Notes: generated by a model not told the origin, from the sequence alone. A DNA stretch of 64,000 nt from Desulfuromonadales bacterium (GCA_014860225.1 JACZKE010000052.1:62001-126000); one strand, 5' to 3'. Positions 26,533 to 36,475 are shown, numbered from the stretch's first letter. Made by a program: numbers and translations.

Positions 26533-27122
26533 GTTTGTTTGAGAATTTCAAAAAAGGTCTCTGGCGCGAGAATGCCGTATTCCGCCTGCTGCTCGGTTTG
26601 TGCCCGACCCTGGCGGTGACGACCAGCGCCGAAAATGGTATCGGCATGGGGTTGGCGACTACCTTTGTCCTGGTCGGTTCGAATATCGTTGTTTCGCTGA
26701 TGCGCCAGGTGATTCCCTCAAAAGTCCGCATCCCGGCCTTTATCGTCATCATCGCCTCCTTCGTCACCGTGGTGCAGCTCTGTATGGAAGCGTACTTTTA
26801 TGATCTGTACAAGGCCCTTGGCATCTTTATCCCCCTGATTGTGGTCAACTGCGTGATCCTGGGTCGCGCCGAGGCGTTTGCCTCAAAGAACAGCTTGCTC
26901 CCGTCCATGGCGGATGGCCTTGGCATGGGCACAGGATTTACCCTGGCGCTGTTCGTGCTGGGCGCGGTGCGTGAATTGTTCGGGTCTGGCACGCTGCTGG
27001 GCTATGCCGTCTTCGGCGCTGCCTACCAACCGTTGATTCTCATGATCCTGCCCCCGGGGGCTTTTATCGCCATGGGCCTTTTGTTGGCGTGCATGAACTT
27101 CATCGACAATCGCCGGAGTTAA
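26529..27122 (+). CDS. rnfE: Rnf complex subunit E
   Basis: 197-residue membrane protein, the partner of RnfA. The inverted half-repeats with conserved cysteines are LLLGLCPTLAVTTSAENGIGMG and VVNCVILGRAEAFA. Overlaps rnfG by 4 bp. It is the last rnf gene; no clear terminator follows before nuo, so some read-through into nuo is possible. Confidence 0.95.
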   Translation: MSLFENFKKGLWRENAVFRLLLGLCPTLAVTTSAENGIGMGLATTFVLVGSNIVVSLMRQVIPSKVRIPAFIVIIASFVTVVQLCMEAYFYDLYKALGIFIPLIVVNCVILGRAEAFASKNSLLPSMADGLGMGTGFTLALFVLGAVRELFGSGTLLGYAVFGAAYQPLILMILPPGAFIAMGLLLACMNFIDNRRS

Positions 27123-27277
27123 CTTTTCTACTCTTTAGCTCCTTTTTTTGCAGGTTCAATTTAGGGATTAATCACCTCTAAGACAGCTAATCCCCGCCCC
27201 TTTTTACCCTTTCGAAGTACCTGACCAAAACACTCCTAAAGCCGCAAAGGTTGGGCGTTTGTAGACCCTTCGATTGC

Positions 27278-27293
27278 ATACTGTATACTGTAT
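27278..27293 (+). promoter_or_regulatory. Tandem ATACTGT motif upstream of nuo
   Basis: Two direct copies of ATACTGT followed by AT contain a GTATAC palindrome and end 8 bp before the candidate -35 box. Could be an activator or repressor site. A single GTATAC also occurs upstream of the antiporter gene at 9656. Assigned by eye only. Confidence 0.25.
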
Positions 27294-27300
27294 TTTTCCC

Positions 27301-27329
27301 TTGACAAAGCACTGCTTTTATCCTAACTT
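27301..27329 (+). promoter_or_regulatory. Candidate promoter of the nuo operon
   Basis: TTGACA (27301-27306), a 17-bp spacer, then TAACTT (27324-27329), which keeps the key first, second and last bases of a -10 box. It would give a leader of about 70 nt containing short GC-rich inverted repeats before nuoA. Confidence 0.4.
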
Positions 27330-27407
27330 GCTGTCGGCCGAAGTGCCGAAAAGCTATAGCTGCGGCCACCAGATTTTGCAACCTCACCTGGCAGGAGGAC
27401 CATATCA

Positions 27408-27764
27408 ATGCTGGATAGTTACCTACCGATTATCACTCTGATCGTTATCGCTCTTGGCTTTTCTATCGGCTCAATCATCTTCTCGCGGTTGATTGGAGAG
27501 AAAAAGCCCTCTGCTGTCAAGTTGTCGCCTTACGAGTGCGGCATGCCTCCTGTCGGTTCTGCCCGTGAACGGTTCTCGGTCAAGTTCTACATAATTGCCA
27601 TGCTCTTTATCGTTTTTGATATCGAGGTGGTCTTCATGTATCCCTGGGCTGTTATGTTCAAACGCCTCGGCCTGTTCGGCTTCGCGGAAATGGGCGTGTT
27701 TATTCTGATCCTTCTCGTTGGATACGTATACGTTTGGAAAAAAGGAGCTCTGGAATGGGAGTAG
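27408..27764 (+). CDS. nuoA: NADH-quinone oxidoreductase subunit A
   Basis: 118-residue membrane subunit at the hinge between the peripheral and membrane arms of complex I. Three helices are visible. The loop [21 protein letters not shown] with its Cys is the family signature, followed by [22 protein letters not shown] precedes ATG by 10 bp. First gene of a complete A-to-N set in canonical order. Confidence 0.97.
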   Translation: MLDSYLPIITLIVIALGFSIGSIIFSRLIGEKKPSAVKLSPYECGMPPVGSARERFSVKFYIIAMLFIVFDIEVVFMYPWAVMFKRLGLFGFAEMGVFILILLVGYVYVWKKGALEWE

Positions 27765-28261
27765 AGGAAACACTGGGTAATAACGTTATTACCACGTCTC
27801 TGGACAAGATCGTAAATTGGTCCCGTGCCAGCTCTCTCTGGCCTCTGACCTTTGGCCTGGCTTGCTGCGCTATCGAGATGATGGCTACCGGCGCCGCCCG
27901 TTTTGACCTGGACCGTTTCGGCGTGCTTTTCCGCGCTTCGCCCCGCCAGGCGGATGTCATCATTATTGCCGGAACCGTCACCAAGAAAATGTTGCCGGTC
28001 ATTCAGACCGTGTATGAACAGATGCCGGAACCCCGCTATGTCATTGCTATGGGAGCCTGTGCCTGTTCCGGAGGTATCTTTGATACCTACAGCACGGTGC
28101 AGGGGGTTGACGAGTACTTGCCGGTAGATGTCTATATCCCGGGTTGTCCTCCTCGTCCGGAAGGTCTGCTGTACGGCATTATGAAGCTCCAGGAACAGAT
28201 CAAGAGGGAGCGCAACTCCTTCGGCGCTGCCATCGGTGTGGGCGAGCGAATAGCAGGTTGA
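27755..28261 (+). CDS. nuoB: NADH-quinone oxidoreductase subunit B (N2 cluster)
   Basis: 168 residues from ATG 27755, which overlaps the nuoA stop by 10 bp and has AAAGGAG upstream. Holds the terminal four-Fe-four-S cluster N2: the adjacent cysteines in [13 protein letters not shown] plus those in GACACSGG and [10 protein letters not shown] are all present. Confidence 0.97.
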   Translation: MGVEETLGNNVITTSLDKIVNWSRASSLWPLTFGLACCAIEMMATGAARFDLDRFGVLFRASPRQADVIIIAGTVTKKMLPVIQTVYEQMPEPRYVIAMGACACSGGIFDTYSTVQGVDEYLPVDVYIPGCPPRPEGLLYGIMKLQEQIKRERNSFGAAIGVGERIAG

Positions 28262-28313
28262 TTGCTTTCTCCCGGTCGGCAACTTTAACCCAGATAAACA
28301 GGATGCAACCGTT

Positions 28314-28796
28314 ATGAGTGTACAGGCTGCTGTTGACAAGCTGAAGGCCAGGTTTGGCGATACGGTGCTCGAGATCAGCGAGTTTCGTGGTGAGACCACT
28401 GTGGTTGTCAAGAAAGAGGAAATTGTCGCTGTCTGCACCTTCCTCAAGAAAGACGTTGGCTTTAATTTTCTGACCGATCTCTGTGGCGTTGATTACATGG
28501 GGCAGTCCCCCCGCTTTATGGTGGTCTACCAACTCTATAATATCGGCACCCACACACGTCTGCGGATCAAGGCGCCGGTAGCAGAGAACGATGCGCGGAT
28601 TGAAACTGTCAGCGGTGTCTGGGCGACAGCCAACTGGCTGGAGCGTGAATGTTGGGACCTGATGGGTATCGCCTTCAACAATCATCCTGATCCGCGCCGC
28701 ATCCTTCTTCCTGAAGACTGGGTAGGCCACCCGCTGCGCAAGGATTACCCGGTGCAGGGTCCTGATCGCGAGCCCTACCAGGGGCGACTGCAGTAA
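28314..28796 (+). CDS. nuoC: NADH-quinone oxidoreductase subunit C
   Basis: 160 residues; separate from nuoD, not fused as in E. coli. The signature WLERECWDLMGIAFNNHPDPRRILLPEDW spans about 105-135, ending in HPLRKDYPVQG. Structural part of the connecting module. Confidence 0.95.
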   Translation: MSVQAAVDKLKARFGDTVLEISEFRGETTVVVKKEEIVAVCTFLKKDVGFNFLTDLCGVDYMGQSPRFMVVYQLYNIGTHTRLRIKAPVAENDARIETVSGVWATANWLERECWDLMGIAFNNHPDPRRILLPEDWVGHPLRKDYPVQGPDREPYQGRLQ

Positions 28797-28849
28797 GAGT
28801 CTTTTTTGCGCAAACTCAAGCATGTTCTGAATATAGACGAGGCAGAGAT

Positions 28850-30028
28850 ATGGCAAATTTAGAAATCATGACCATCAATATGGGCCCACAGCACCCCTCG
28901 ACACATGGGGTGTTGCAGCTGGTTCTGGAACTGGATGGCGAGATTGTCCGCAAAGCCACGCCGCATATCGGTTTTTTGCACCGTGGTGTGGAAAAGCTGG
29001 CGGAGCACCGTACCTATCACCAGGTGCTGCCCCTGACCGACCGGCTCGATTATCTGGCTCCAATGCATAATAACCTCGGTTATGTGCTGGCCGTGGAAAA
29101 ACTGCTTGGCATCACCGATGCGATCCCTGAACGTGCCCAGGTGGTACGTGTCCTGCTAGCCGAGTTGACCCGCATCAAGAGTCATCTGGTCTGGCTGGCC
29201 TGCCATGCGCTCGATATCGGTGCCATGACGGTGTTCATCTACTGCTTCCGCGAACGTGAGCACATCATGAACATCTACGAGAAGATCTCTGGCGCACGCA
29301 TGACCTCCAACTATTTCCGCGTCGGTGGCCTTTCTGCCGATCTTCCCGCTGGCCTGGAGCAGGAAATTCGCACCTTTGTCAATGACATGCCTGGCCATAT
29401 CAAGACCTATGAAGGTCTTCTGACCGGCAATAAAATCTGGCAGAAACGAATTCAGGGTGTCGGCGTGATCAGCGCTGAAGACGCCATTGACCTGGGCGTC
29501 ACCGGTCCTTCCCTGCGCGGCTCCGGCGTCGATTGGGACCTGCGTCGCGATCAACCTTACAGCGGTTACGAGAACTACGATTTCAACGTCATAGTAGAAG
29601 ACGGCTGCGATACCTGGGCCCGCTATCATGCCCGCCTCAAAGAGATGCACGAGTCCTGCAAGATCATTCACCAGGCGCTTGATAAGCTCAAGCCGGGGCC
29701 GATTCTGGCGGATGCACCGAAAATAGTGCTGCCTCCCAAGCAGGATGTTGTCAATACCATCGAGGGCCTGATTCACCACTTCAAAATAATTACTGAAGGT
29801 TTTAAACCAGAAGTCGGTGAAGTTTATGTCGGCGTCGAAAACCCCAAAGGCGAAGTTGGATTTTACCTGGTTTCCGACGGGTCTCCACGGCCTTATCGGA
29901 TGAAGATCCGCCCGGCCTCATTCATCAACCTCCAGGCCTTGCCCAAGATGTGTGAAGGTTCCATGATTGCTGACGTGGTCGCAGTTATCGGAACGCTGGA
30001 CATCGTATTGGGTGAGATCGACCGCTAA
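28850..30028 (+). CDS. nuoD: NADH-quinone oxidoreductase subunit D (quinone site)
   Basis: 392 residues. NMGPQHPSTHGVLQL at the N-terminus and GFLHRGVEKLAEHRTYHQ form the quinone-binding cavity with NuoB, including the His of the HPSTHG loop. Related to the large subunit of NiFe hydrogenase but without its nickel cysteines. Confidence 0.97.
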   Translation: MANLEIMTINMGPQHPSTHGVLQLVLELDGEIVRKATPHIGFLHRGVEKLAEHRTYHQVLPLTDRLDYLAPMHNNLGYVLAVEKLLGITDAIPERAQVVRVLLAELTRIKSHLVWLACHALDIGAMTVFIYCFREREHIMNIYEKISGARMTSNYFRVGGLSADLPAGLEQEIRTFVNDMPGHIKTYEGLLTGNKIWQKRIQGVGVISAEDAIDLGVTGPSLRGSGVDWDLRRDQPYSGYENYDFNVIVEDGCDTWARYHARLKEMHESCKIIHQALDKLKPGPILADAPKIVLPPKQDVVNTIEGLIHHFKIITEGFKPEVGEVYVGVENPKGEVGFYLVSDGSPRPYRMKIRPASFINLQALPKMCEGSMIADVVAVIGTLDIVLGEIDR

Positions 30029-30054
30029 TCTGCTGCGAGAATAAGGAATCAGCC

Positions 30055-30555
30055 ATGAGTGAAGCAGTCGAAGCTACTGTAGCAGAGCAGGATACGGATC
30101 TGACCGGAGCCAACCGGATTCTCGACAAATACGTCGATTTTCCCGGAGCGCTGATGCCGGCCCTGCAGGAAATTCAGGAATTCTACGGTTATATCCCCGA
30201 GCCGACAGTACACCTCACGGCTGAGCGGCTGAATGTCTATACCAGCCAGATCTATGGGGTGCTGACCTTTTATGCGCAGTTTCATCTCGAACCGCGCGGC
30301 AAGTACATTGTGCGTGTCTGTATGGGGACCGCCTGCCACGTCAAGGGCGCTGGCCGGATAGCGGAAACCATCAAGGATCGTCTGGGAATCGGTCATGCCG
30401 AGACCACCGAAGATCTCAAGTTTACCGCCGAATACGTGGCCTGCATCGGTGCCTGTGGCATGGCTCCAGTCATTATGGTCAACGATGGTACCTACGGTTC
30501 GTTGACAGTTCAGAAGGTGGACGAAGTCATTAAAAAATACCAGCAGATGGATTGA
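30055..30555 (+). CDS. nuoE: NADH-quinone oxidoreductase subunit E (2Fe-2S)
   Basis: 166 residues with a thioredoxin-like two-Fe-two-S domain. Cluster cysteines occur in CMGTACHVKGA and CIGACGMAP. The start is preceded by AAGGA. Carries cluster N1a in the NADH module. Confidence 0.95.
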   Translation: MSEAVEATVAEQDTDLTGANRILDKYVDFPGALMPALQEIQEFYGYIPEPTVHLTAERLNVYTSQIYGVLTFYAQFHLEPRGKYIVRVCMGTACHVKGAGRIAETIKDRLGIGHAETTEDLKFTAEYVACIGACGMAPVIMVNDGTYGSLTVQKVDEVIKKYQQMD

Positions 30556-30573
30556 TAACTGACCGAGGATTTT

Positions 30574-32355
30574 ATGGCCGAAACATCTGAAAATATTCAA
30601 GTACTTATCTGTACCGGCACCGGTGGCTTTGCCTCTGGTGCCCAGAGTGTCATCGACGCTTTCGAAGCCGAGTTTGCGAAACAAGGTGTCGAGGCCAAGG
30701 TCGGCAAGCGCTGCGATATCAAGAAAACCGGTTGCCGCGGGCTGTGTGCCAACGACGTTCTGGTTGATGTTGTGCTGCCGGGGCAGGAGTCAGTCACTTA
30801 CGATTTCGTGACTCCTGAGCTGGTGCCGCAGATTGTTGCAGAGCACATGCTCAAGAATGAGCCGGTCGAGAAGAAGGTGGCCGGCGCTTACTATAACAAG
30901 TTCCTCGAGAAACAACAGCGCATCATCTTCTCACGCTGTGGAACCATCGATGCTGAGAGCCTTGACGATTTTATCGCCCACAGGGGATTCACCGGAATCA
31001 AGAAGGCCGTAACGATGAAACCTGAAGAGGTCATCGAGGAAGTCAAAAAGTCCGGCCTGCGCGGTCGTGGCGGCGGCGGTTTCCCTACCGGCGTCAAATG
31101 GTCCTTCTGTAAGGCCTCCCCTGGCGATCACAAATATCTGATCTGCAACGCCGACGAAGGCGATCCAGGCGCGTTTATGGACCGTTCCGTCCTCGAAGGT
31201 GACCCCTACGGCCTGATAGAGGGGATGATGATCGCAGCCTACGCTATCGGTTGTAAGTTCGGCTATGTGTACTGCCGTGCTGAATACCCGCTGGCGATCA
31301 AGCGTCTGCAAAAAGCCATCGACGTCTGCACGGAGAAGGGTTATCTCGGCAAGGATTGCATGGGACTCGGGTTCCAGTTCGAGATGCGCATCAAGGCCGG
31401 TGCCGGTGCTTTTGTCTGCGGTGAAGAGACAGCACTGATGGCTTCGATCGAAGGTGAGCGCGGGATGTCCCGTCCCCGTCCGCCCTTCCCGGCGGTGCGC
31501 GGCTTGTGGGGCAAGCCAACCAACATCAATAACGTCGAAACCTTTGCCAACGTCTCATACATTTTTTACAACAGCGCAGAATGGTACGCCTCGATCGGCA
31601 CTGAAGGCACCAAGGGCACCAAGATCTTCGCCCTGACCGGCAAGGTCAAGCATACCGGCCTTGTCGAAGTCCCGGCCGGGACCACCATGAAGGAAGTCAT
31701 CTATGACGTCTGCGGCGGTATCCTCAACAACCGCAAGTTCAAGGCGGTGCAGGCCGGTGGCCCTTCAGGAGGTTGTTTGCCGGCGGAAGCTCTCGATGCC
31801 GAGGTTGATTACGACTCGCTGATCAAGGCTGGCGCCATGATGGGTTCCGGCGGTCTGGTAGTCATGGACGAAACCACCTGCATGGTGGACATCGCCCGTT
31901 TCTTCCTCAACTTCACCCGGGTCGAATCGTGCGGCAAATGTATCCCCTGCCGTATCGGCCTTAAGATCATGCTCGAAATCCTTGAGCGGATCACTCAGGG
32001 TAAGGGCAGGGAAGGCGATCTCGAGCTGCTGGAAAGTATGGCTTACGACATCAAAAAAAGCTCGCTCTGTGGCCTTGGTCAGACCGCGCCTAACCCGGTT
32101 CTCTCCACGCTGCGCTACTTCCGTCATGAATACGAAGCGCACATCAGGGATAAAGAGTGCCCGTCACATGCCTGCAAGCCGCTCCTGCATTTCAGGGTTG
32201 TCGAAGAGAAGTGTAAGAAGTGCGGAGTCTGCCCGAAGGTCTGTCCGGTCGATTGTATCTCCTGGGAAAAAGGCAAGGTTGCGGTGATAGACCGCGAGCG
32301 ATGCACCGAGTGTACGTCCTGTTACGATGCCTGCCGCTTCATGGCGATTGAATAG
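30574..32355 (+). CDS. nuoF: NADH-quinone oxidoreductase subunit F, extended form
   Basis: 593 residues, against about 430 in E. coli. Residues 1-110 are an added thioredoxin-like ferredoxin domain with cysteines 13, 47, 54 and 58. The core follows with the FMN loop GRGGGGFPTGVKW, the NADH region CNADEGDPGAFMDR and the cluster N3 motif CGKCIPCRIG. The tail adds two ferredoxin motifs, CKKCGVCPKVCP and CTECTSCYDACR. This build is like HndC/HoxF-type hydrogenase subunits, so donors other than NADH alone are possible. Confidence 0.95.
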   Translation: MAETSENIQVLICTGTGGFASGAQSVIDAFEAEFAKQGVEAKVGKRCDIKKTGCRGLCANDVLVDVVLPGQESVTYDFVTPELVPQIVAEHMLKNEPVEKKVAGAYYNKFLEKQQRIIFSRCGTIDAESLDDFIAHRGFTGIKKAVTMKPEEVIEEVKKSGLRGRGGGGFPTGVKWSFCKASPGDHKYLICNADEGDPGAFMDRSVLEGDPYGLIEGMMIAAYAIGCKFGYVYCRAEYPLAIKRLQKAIDVCTEKGYLGKDCMGLGFQFEMRIKAGAGAFVCGEETALMASIEGERGMSRPRPPFPAVRGLWGKPTNINNVETFANVSYIFYNSAEWYASIGTEGTKGTKIFALTGKVKHTGLVEVPAGTTMKEVIYDVCGGILNNRKFKAVQAGGPSGGCLPAEALDAEVDYDSLIKAGAMMGSGGLVVMDETTCMVDIARFFLNFTRVESCGKCIPCRIGLKIMLEILERITQGKGREGDLELLESMAYDIKKSSLCGLGQTAPNPVLSTLRYFRHEYEAHIRDKECPSHACKPLLHFRVVEEKCKKCGVCPKVCPVDCISWEKGKVAVIDRERCTECTSCYDACRFMAIE

Positions 32356-32394
32356 ACATAATCTAAAGATTCTCACTGACGATAAGAGGACACG

Positions 32395-34875
32395 ATGGTT
32401 AACCTGACAATCGACGGTAAACAGGTCACAGTCAGCAAGACGGCCACGATCTATGAGGCCGCCAAAGAGGCCGGCATACATATTCCGGTGCTCTGCTATG
32501 CCAAGAAACTACTGCCTTATGGCGCCTGCCGGGTCTGCCTGGTGGAGGTGGAGCAGATGAAGGGTCGTTTGATTCCCTCCTGCACAACCCCGGTCAGTGA
32601 AGGCATGGTAGTGACGACCACCTCAGACGAGATCAACAAGGTCCGCAAAACCGTTCTGGAATTCCTGCTGGTCAACCATGTGGTCGACTGTCCGGTCTGC
32701 GACAAGGGCGGTGAGTGTGACCTCCAGGATCTCACTTATGAGTTCGAAGTGGTGACCAACCGCTTCGAGGGTGAGAAGTTCGATCTGCCGACCGATGAAG
32801 TCAACCCGCTGATCGAACGGAACATGAACCGTTGTGTATTGTGCGGCAAATGTGTCCGTGTCTGCGACGAAATAGTCGGTTACGGCTCTTACTCATTTAT
32901 TAACCGTGGGTTCGAAACCAAAATAGCCACAGCTTACGACCGTGGTCTGAACTGCGAGTTCTGTGGGCAGTGTCTTTCCATGTGCCCGGTCGGAGCCCTG
33001 CTGCCGCGGCCGTTCAAGTTCAAGGCCCGTCCATGGCAGTTGAAGGAAGTCGACTCAGTCTGCGGTTACTGCGGGAACGGCTGTACCGTGACACTCGGCG
33101 TGCTCAATAAGAAGGTCGAGACCATCCGCTTCAATGACAAGATCGGCGTCAACGACGGCAACCTCTGCATCCGCGGACGTTTTGGTTATTCCTATGTAAA
33201 TCATGAAGATCGCCTTACCATGCCGCTGGTGCGCAAAGACGGTGAACTGGTTGAGACAGATTGGGACGAAGCACTGCAAGTTGTGGCCGATGGTTTGTCA
33301 AAAGCTCAGAAAGGTCTGGGAGTTGGAATCATCTCCGGTGCCCGCCTGACCAACGAAGAGCTCTTCGTGCTCAAAAAAGTTGCCAGGACCCTCGGTACGG
33401 AGAACCTCGATCATTCCGGCGGGGAATGCTACAAGAGCGTCACCGAAGGGCTGAAAGAAACCCTCGGAGTTGCAGCGTCAACAGCGACTTTCCCGCAAAT
33501 TGAAAAAGCCGATGTAGTTCTGGCGATTCGTTCCGATTTCTATGAAACACACCCGGTCGTCGGTATGGTGGTCAATCAGGCCATTCGCCGCAACGGAGCT
33601 AAACTCCTGGTCATTGCAGACAAACGTGGCAAGCTGGACAAGCTGCCCGGAGCCCGGACACTGTTAAGCAAGCCCGGTCTGGAACTTGATGTTCTTAATG
33701 CCATGGCGAAAGTGCTGATCGATGAAGGCCTGGCACAAACGGAAGGTATTGAGGGACTTGCGGAGCTGAAGACGGCTTTGACAGACTTCGATCCGGCACA
33801 GGTCGCGGAGCGCAGCGGAGTTGATTTTGAGTTGCTGCAAACTGCTGCGCGGCAGCTGGCCGGAGCAAAAAATGTCGCAATACTGATGGCATATGGCCTG
33901 CCTTATCAGGGGTTTAACAAGGAACTGGCAACAGCAGCCGCCAACCTGGCCTTATTGGCCGGAATCCCCGGCCGCGCAGGCAGCGGCTTGTATCTCTGCG
34001 GTGAAAAAGCAAACAGTCAAGGTGCAATTGATCTTGGCATCTTGCCTCAGGGCAATGGCCTTGGAGCTCAACTAATGCTGAGTGCCGCAGCTGAGGGCAA
34101 GCTTGACGCATTGTATGTCGTCGCTGAGGATCCGCTGAGCAGTTATCCGGACCGCGACAAGGTTGCCAAATCTCTCGAAAAGGTACCTTTTCTGGTGGTT
34201 CAGGATTTGTTCCTGTCGCCCACGGCACAACAAGCCGATGTGGTTCTTCCCGCAGCGTCTTTTGCTGAAAAGGATGGCACTTTTACCAACGCTGAGCGAC
34301 GCATTCAGCGGGTACGTCAGGGCATTCCAACCCCTGGAAAAGCACGTACTGACGGAGCCATCTTTGCGGCAGTTGCCGGCAAGTTGGGCAATTCGCTCTC
34401 CTTTACCGGTCCGGCTGCTATCTTTGCTGAAATCGGCAAAGAAGTTCCGGCCTATGCCGAGTTCGATTTCAACGAAATCGGTCCGCAAGGGGTAGTCTGG
34501 GGTGGTGAAACCCTGCAGCCTGTCAGCCATAAAGTTGTGAACGCTGGTGCTGGAAAGACAGTTGAAGCTGATTTCAAACTGGTAACCGGCAGCGCTCTTT
34601 ATCACAGCGGCACGGTTTCCACCAGGGCTAAAGGTCCGATTGCGGTTCTTCCCGAACCCTATGTTGAGCTTAGTCGCGAAGACGCCAAGGGACTCAAGGT
34701 TGTTGATGGCGACCTGGTTAAGGTCAATGGAAACGGCGTCGAATTGCAGCTGAAAGTTAAAGTAGGTAACCGTCTGCCGAAGGGCGTGCTGTTTGTCCCT
34801 TATCACTTTGCCGAGGCCCAGGTTAATCGCCTGTACAAAGGCGAAGCGGTTATTGCGGTCAAGGTCAGCAAGTAG
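32395..34875 (+). CDS. nuoG: NADH-quinone oxidoreductase subunit G
   Basis: 826 residues. The N-terminal two-Fe-two-S domain has CYAKKLLPYGACRVCLVEV, the next Cys-rich stretch VCDKGGECDLQDL holds the His/Cys cluster, and CVLCGKCVRVCDE with CEFCGQCLSMCPVGAL gives further four-Fe-four-S sites. A fourth cluster motif, CGYCGNGCTVT, starts the molybdopterin-oxidoreductase-like domain (about 220-826), which is presumably catalytically inactive in complex I. Confidence 0.95.
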   Translation: MVNLTIDGKQVTVSKTATIYEAAKEAGIHIPVLCYAKKLLPYGACRVCLVEVEQMKGRLIPSCTTPVSEGMVVTTTSDEINKVRKTVLEFLLVNHVVDCPVCDKGGECDLQDLTYEFEVVTNRFEGEKFDLPTDEVNPLIERNMNRCVLCGKCVRVCDEIVGYGSYSFINRGFETKIATAYDRGLNCEFCGQCLSMCPVGALLPRPFKFKARPWQLKEVDSVCGYCGNGCTVTLGVLNKKVETIRFNDKIGVNDGNLCIRGRFGYSYVNHEDRLTMPLVRKDGELVETDWDEALQVVADGLSKAQKGLGVGIISGARLTNEELFVLKKVARTLGTENLDHSGGECYKSVTEGLKETLGVAASTATFPQIEKADVVLAIRSDFYETHPVVGMVVNQAIRRNGAKLLVIADKRGKLDKLPGARTLLSKPGLELDVLNAMAKVLIDEGLAQTEGIEGLAELKTALTDFDPAQVAERSGVDFELLQTAARQLAGAKNVAILMAYGLPYQGFNKELATAAANLALLAGIPGRAGSGLYLCGEKANSQGAIDLGILPQGNGLGAQLMLSAAAEGKLDALYVVAEDPLSSYPDRDKVAKSLEKVPFLVVQDLFLSPTAQQADVVLPAASFAEKDGTFTNAERRIQRVRQGIPTPGKARTDGAIFAAVAGKLGNSLSFTGPAAIFAEIGKEVPAYAEFDFNEIGPQGVVWGGETLQPVSHKVVNAGAGKTVEADFKLVTGSALYHSGTVSTRAKGPIAVLPEPYVELSREDAKGLKVVDGDLVKVNGNGVELQLKVKVGNRLPKGVLFVPYHFAEAQVNRLYKGEAVIAVKVSK

Positions 34876-34978
34876 TTAGCTGCTCACAGGGAAACCACGT
34901 GGCTGTCACTTCAGGGTGCGCCGCGGTAAGTATAACTTGGAACACTAAGATCAATCTGATACGAGGAAGAGGAAGATC

Positions 34979-36046
34979 ATGACGCCTGAAATGCTGAGCC
35001 TCTCTAACAGTCCTGGGTTGTTTGTCGGGATAATGCTGCTGAAACTCCTGGTTGTCTTCGGCGTGACAATGCTCATCGTTGCGTATGCAACCTGGTGTGA
35101 GCGTAAGGTCATTGGCCATATGCAGACCCGCCTTGGACCGATGCGTACCGGCTGGCACGGACTTCTGCAGCCGATCGCCGATGGTCTCAAGCTGTTTTTC
35201 AAGGAGGACATCATCCCGTCCGAGTCCACCAAGGTACCCTTTCTGCTGGCGCCGATGATGATCCTGGTCCCGGCGCTGATCACGGTAGCCGTTATCCCCT
35301 TCGGACCGGATCTCAAGTTTGGCAACTTCATAATCCCACAACAGATCACGGATCTGAATATCGGTGTCCTCTACATTCTGGCCTTTGCCGGCCTCGGTGT
35401 TTACGGGATTGTCCTGGCTGGCTGGGCTTCTAACAGCAAGTACGCTCTACTCGGTGGCGTGCGTGCCTCAGCCCAGATGATCTCCTATGAATTGGCTGCA
35501 GGACTGTCAATCATAGCCATTTTTATGCTCTCGGAAACACTCAGCCTGCGTGAAATTGTCGCTCAGCAGCAGCTGGATCTCTGGGGCGTCTGTTCGTTTG
35601 TGCCGAACTGGTTCGTTTTTACCCAGCCGCTGGCATTTTGCCTCTTCATCGTGACAGGTCTGGCTGAAATCAACCGGACTCCATTCGATATGCCAGAGGC
35701 GGAGAGCGAACTGGTTTCGGGCTTCTGTACCGAGTATTCCTCTATGAAGTACGCTCTTTTCTTTATGGCGGAATATGCCAACATGATTGTCATCTCGGCC
35801 ATTGCAGCTACCCTCTTTCTCGGTGGCTGGAGCGCCCCGCTCAACATCGCCATCCTTACCATGATTCCCGGGTTCGTCTGGCTGCTGATGAAAATCTTCG
35901 CGCTGATGTTCTTTTTCATGTGGCTGCGCGCCACTTTCCCCCGTGTTCGTTATGACCAGTTGATGCGCATGGGTTGGAAAGTCCTGTTGCCGTTGGCTCT
36001 GGCCAATGTGGTGGTTACCGGCCTGGTGGTCGTGGTTCTGCAATAA
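34979..36046 (+). CDS. nuoH: NADH-quinone oxidoreductase subunit H
   Basis: 355-residue membrane subunit that forms the entry to the quinone channel. The motif TWCERKVIGHMQTRLGPMRT (about 38-57) and NRTPFDMPEAESELVSGF (about 225-242) with their charged residues are conserved. About eight helices. 103 bp separate it from nuoG, the largest gap in the operon. Confidence 0.97.
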   Translation: MTPEMLSLSNSPGLFVGIMLLKLLVVFGVTMLIVAYATWCERKVIGHMQTRLGPMRTGWHGLLQPIADGLKLFFKEDIIPSESTKVPFLLAPMMILVPALITVAVIPFGPDLKFGNFIIPQQITDLNIGVLYILAFAGLGVYGIVLAGWASNSKYALLGGVRASAQMISYELAAGLSIIAIFMLSETLSLREIVAQQQLDLWGVCSFVPNWFVFTQPLAFCLFIVTGLAEINRTPFDMPEAESELVSGFCTEYSSMKYALFFMAEYANMIVISAIAATLFLGGWSAPLNIAILTMIPGFVWLLMKIFALMFFFMWLRATFPRVRYDQLMRMGWKVLLPLALANVVVTGLVVVVLQ

Positions 36047-36079
36047 CCCGTTACCTTTGAGTCTTTAAGAGGTCTGATC

Positions 36080-36475
36080 ATGTTCAAAGAATTTGCCAAA
36101 GGTCTGAGCATCACCTTCAAACATCTGCTTCCGGGTCATTCGACGACCGTGCAGTATCCGACTGTCAAGCTCAAGCCGTCTGACCGGTTCCGTGGCTTGC
36201 ACCGTCTGGTACCCTCGCAGGATCGCGAAAAGTGCGTCGCCTGTTACCTCTGCCCGACAGTTTGTCCGGCAAAGTGCATTACGGTGGAGTCTGCGGAAAA
36301 CGAAAAAGGCGAGAAGTACCCTAAAGTTTACACGATTGATCTGCTGCGCTGTATCTTCTGCGGTTACTGCGTAGAAGCCTGTCCTGTAGAAGCTATCGAG
36401 ATGACAGGGGTCTATGAAATGGCCAATTACAAGCGTGAAGATTTTCAATTCACCAAGCAGCGGCTGCTGAAGTAA
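36080..36475 (+). CDS. nuoI: NADH-quinone oxidoreductase subunit I (two 4Fe-4S)
   Basis: 131 residues, on the short side. Both ferredoxin motifs are intact: CVACYLCPTVCPAKCI and CIFCGYCVEACPVEAI, for clusters N6a and N6b. An amphipathic N-terminal part binds the membrane arm. Confidence 0.96.
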   Translation: MFKEFAKGLSITFKHLLPGHSTTVQYPTVKLKPSDRFRGLHRLVPSQDREKCVACYLCPTVCPAKCITVESAENEKGEKYPKVYTIDLLRCIFCGYCVEACPVEAIEMTGVYEMANYKREDFQFTKQRLLK

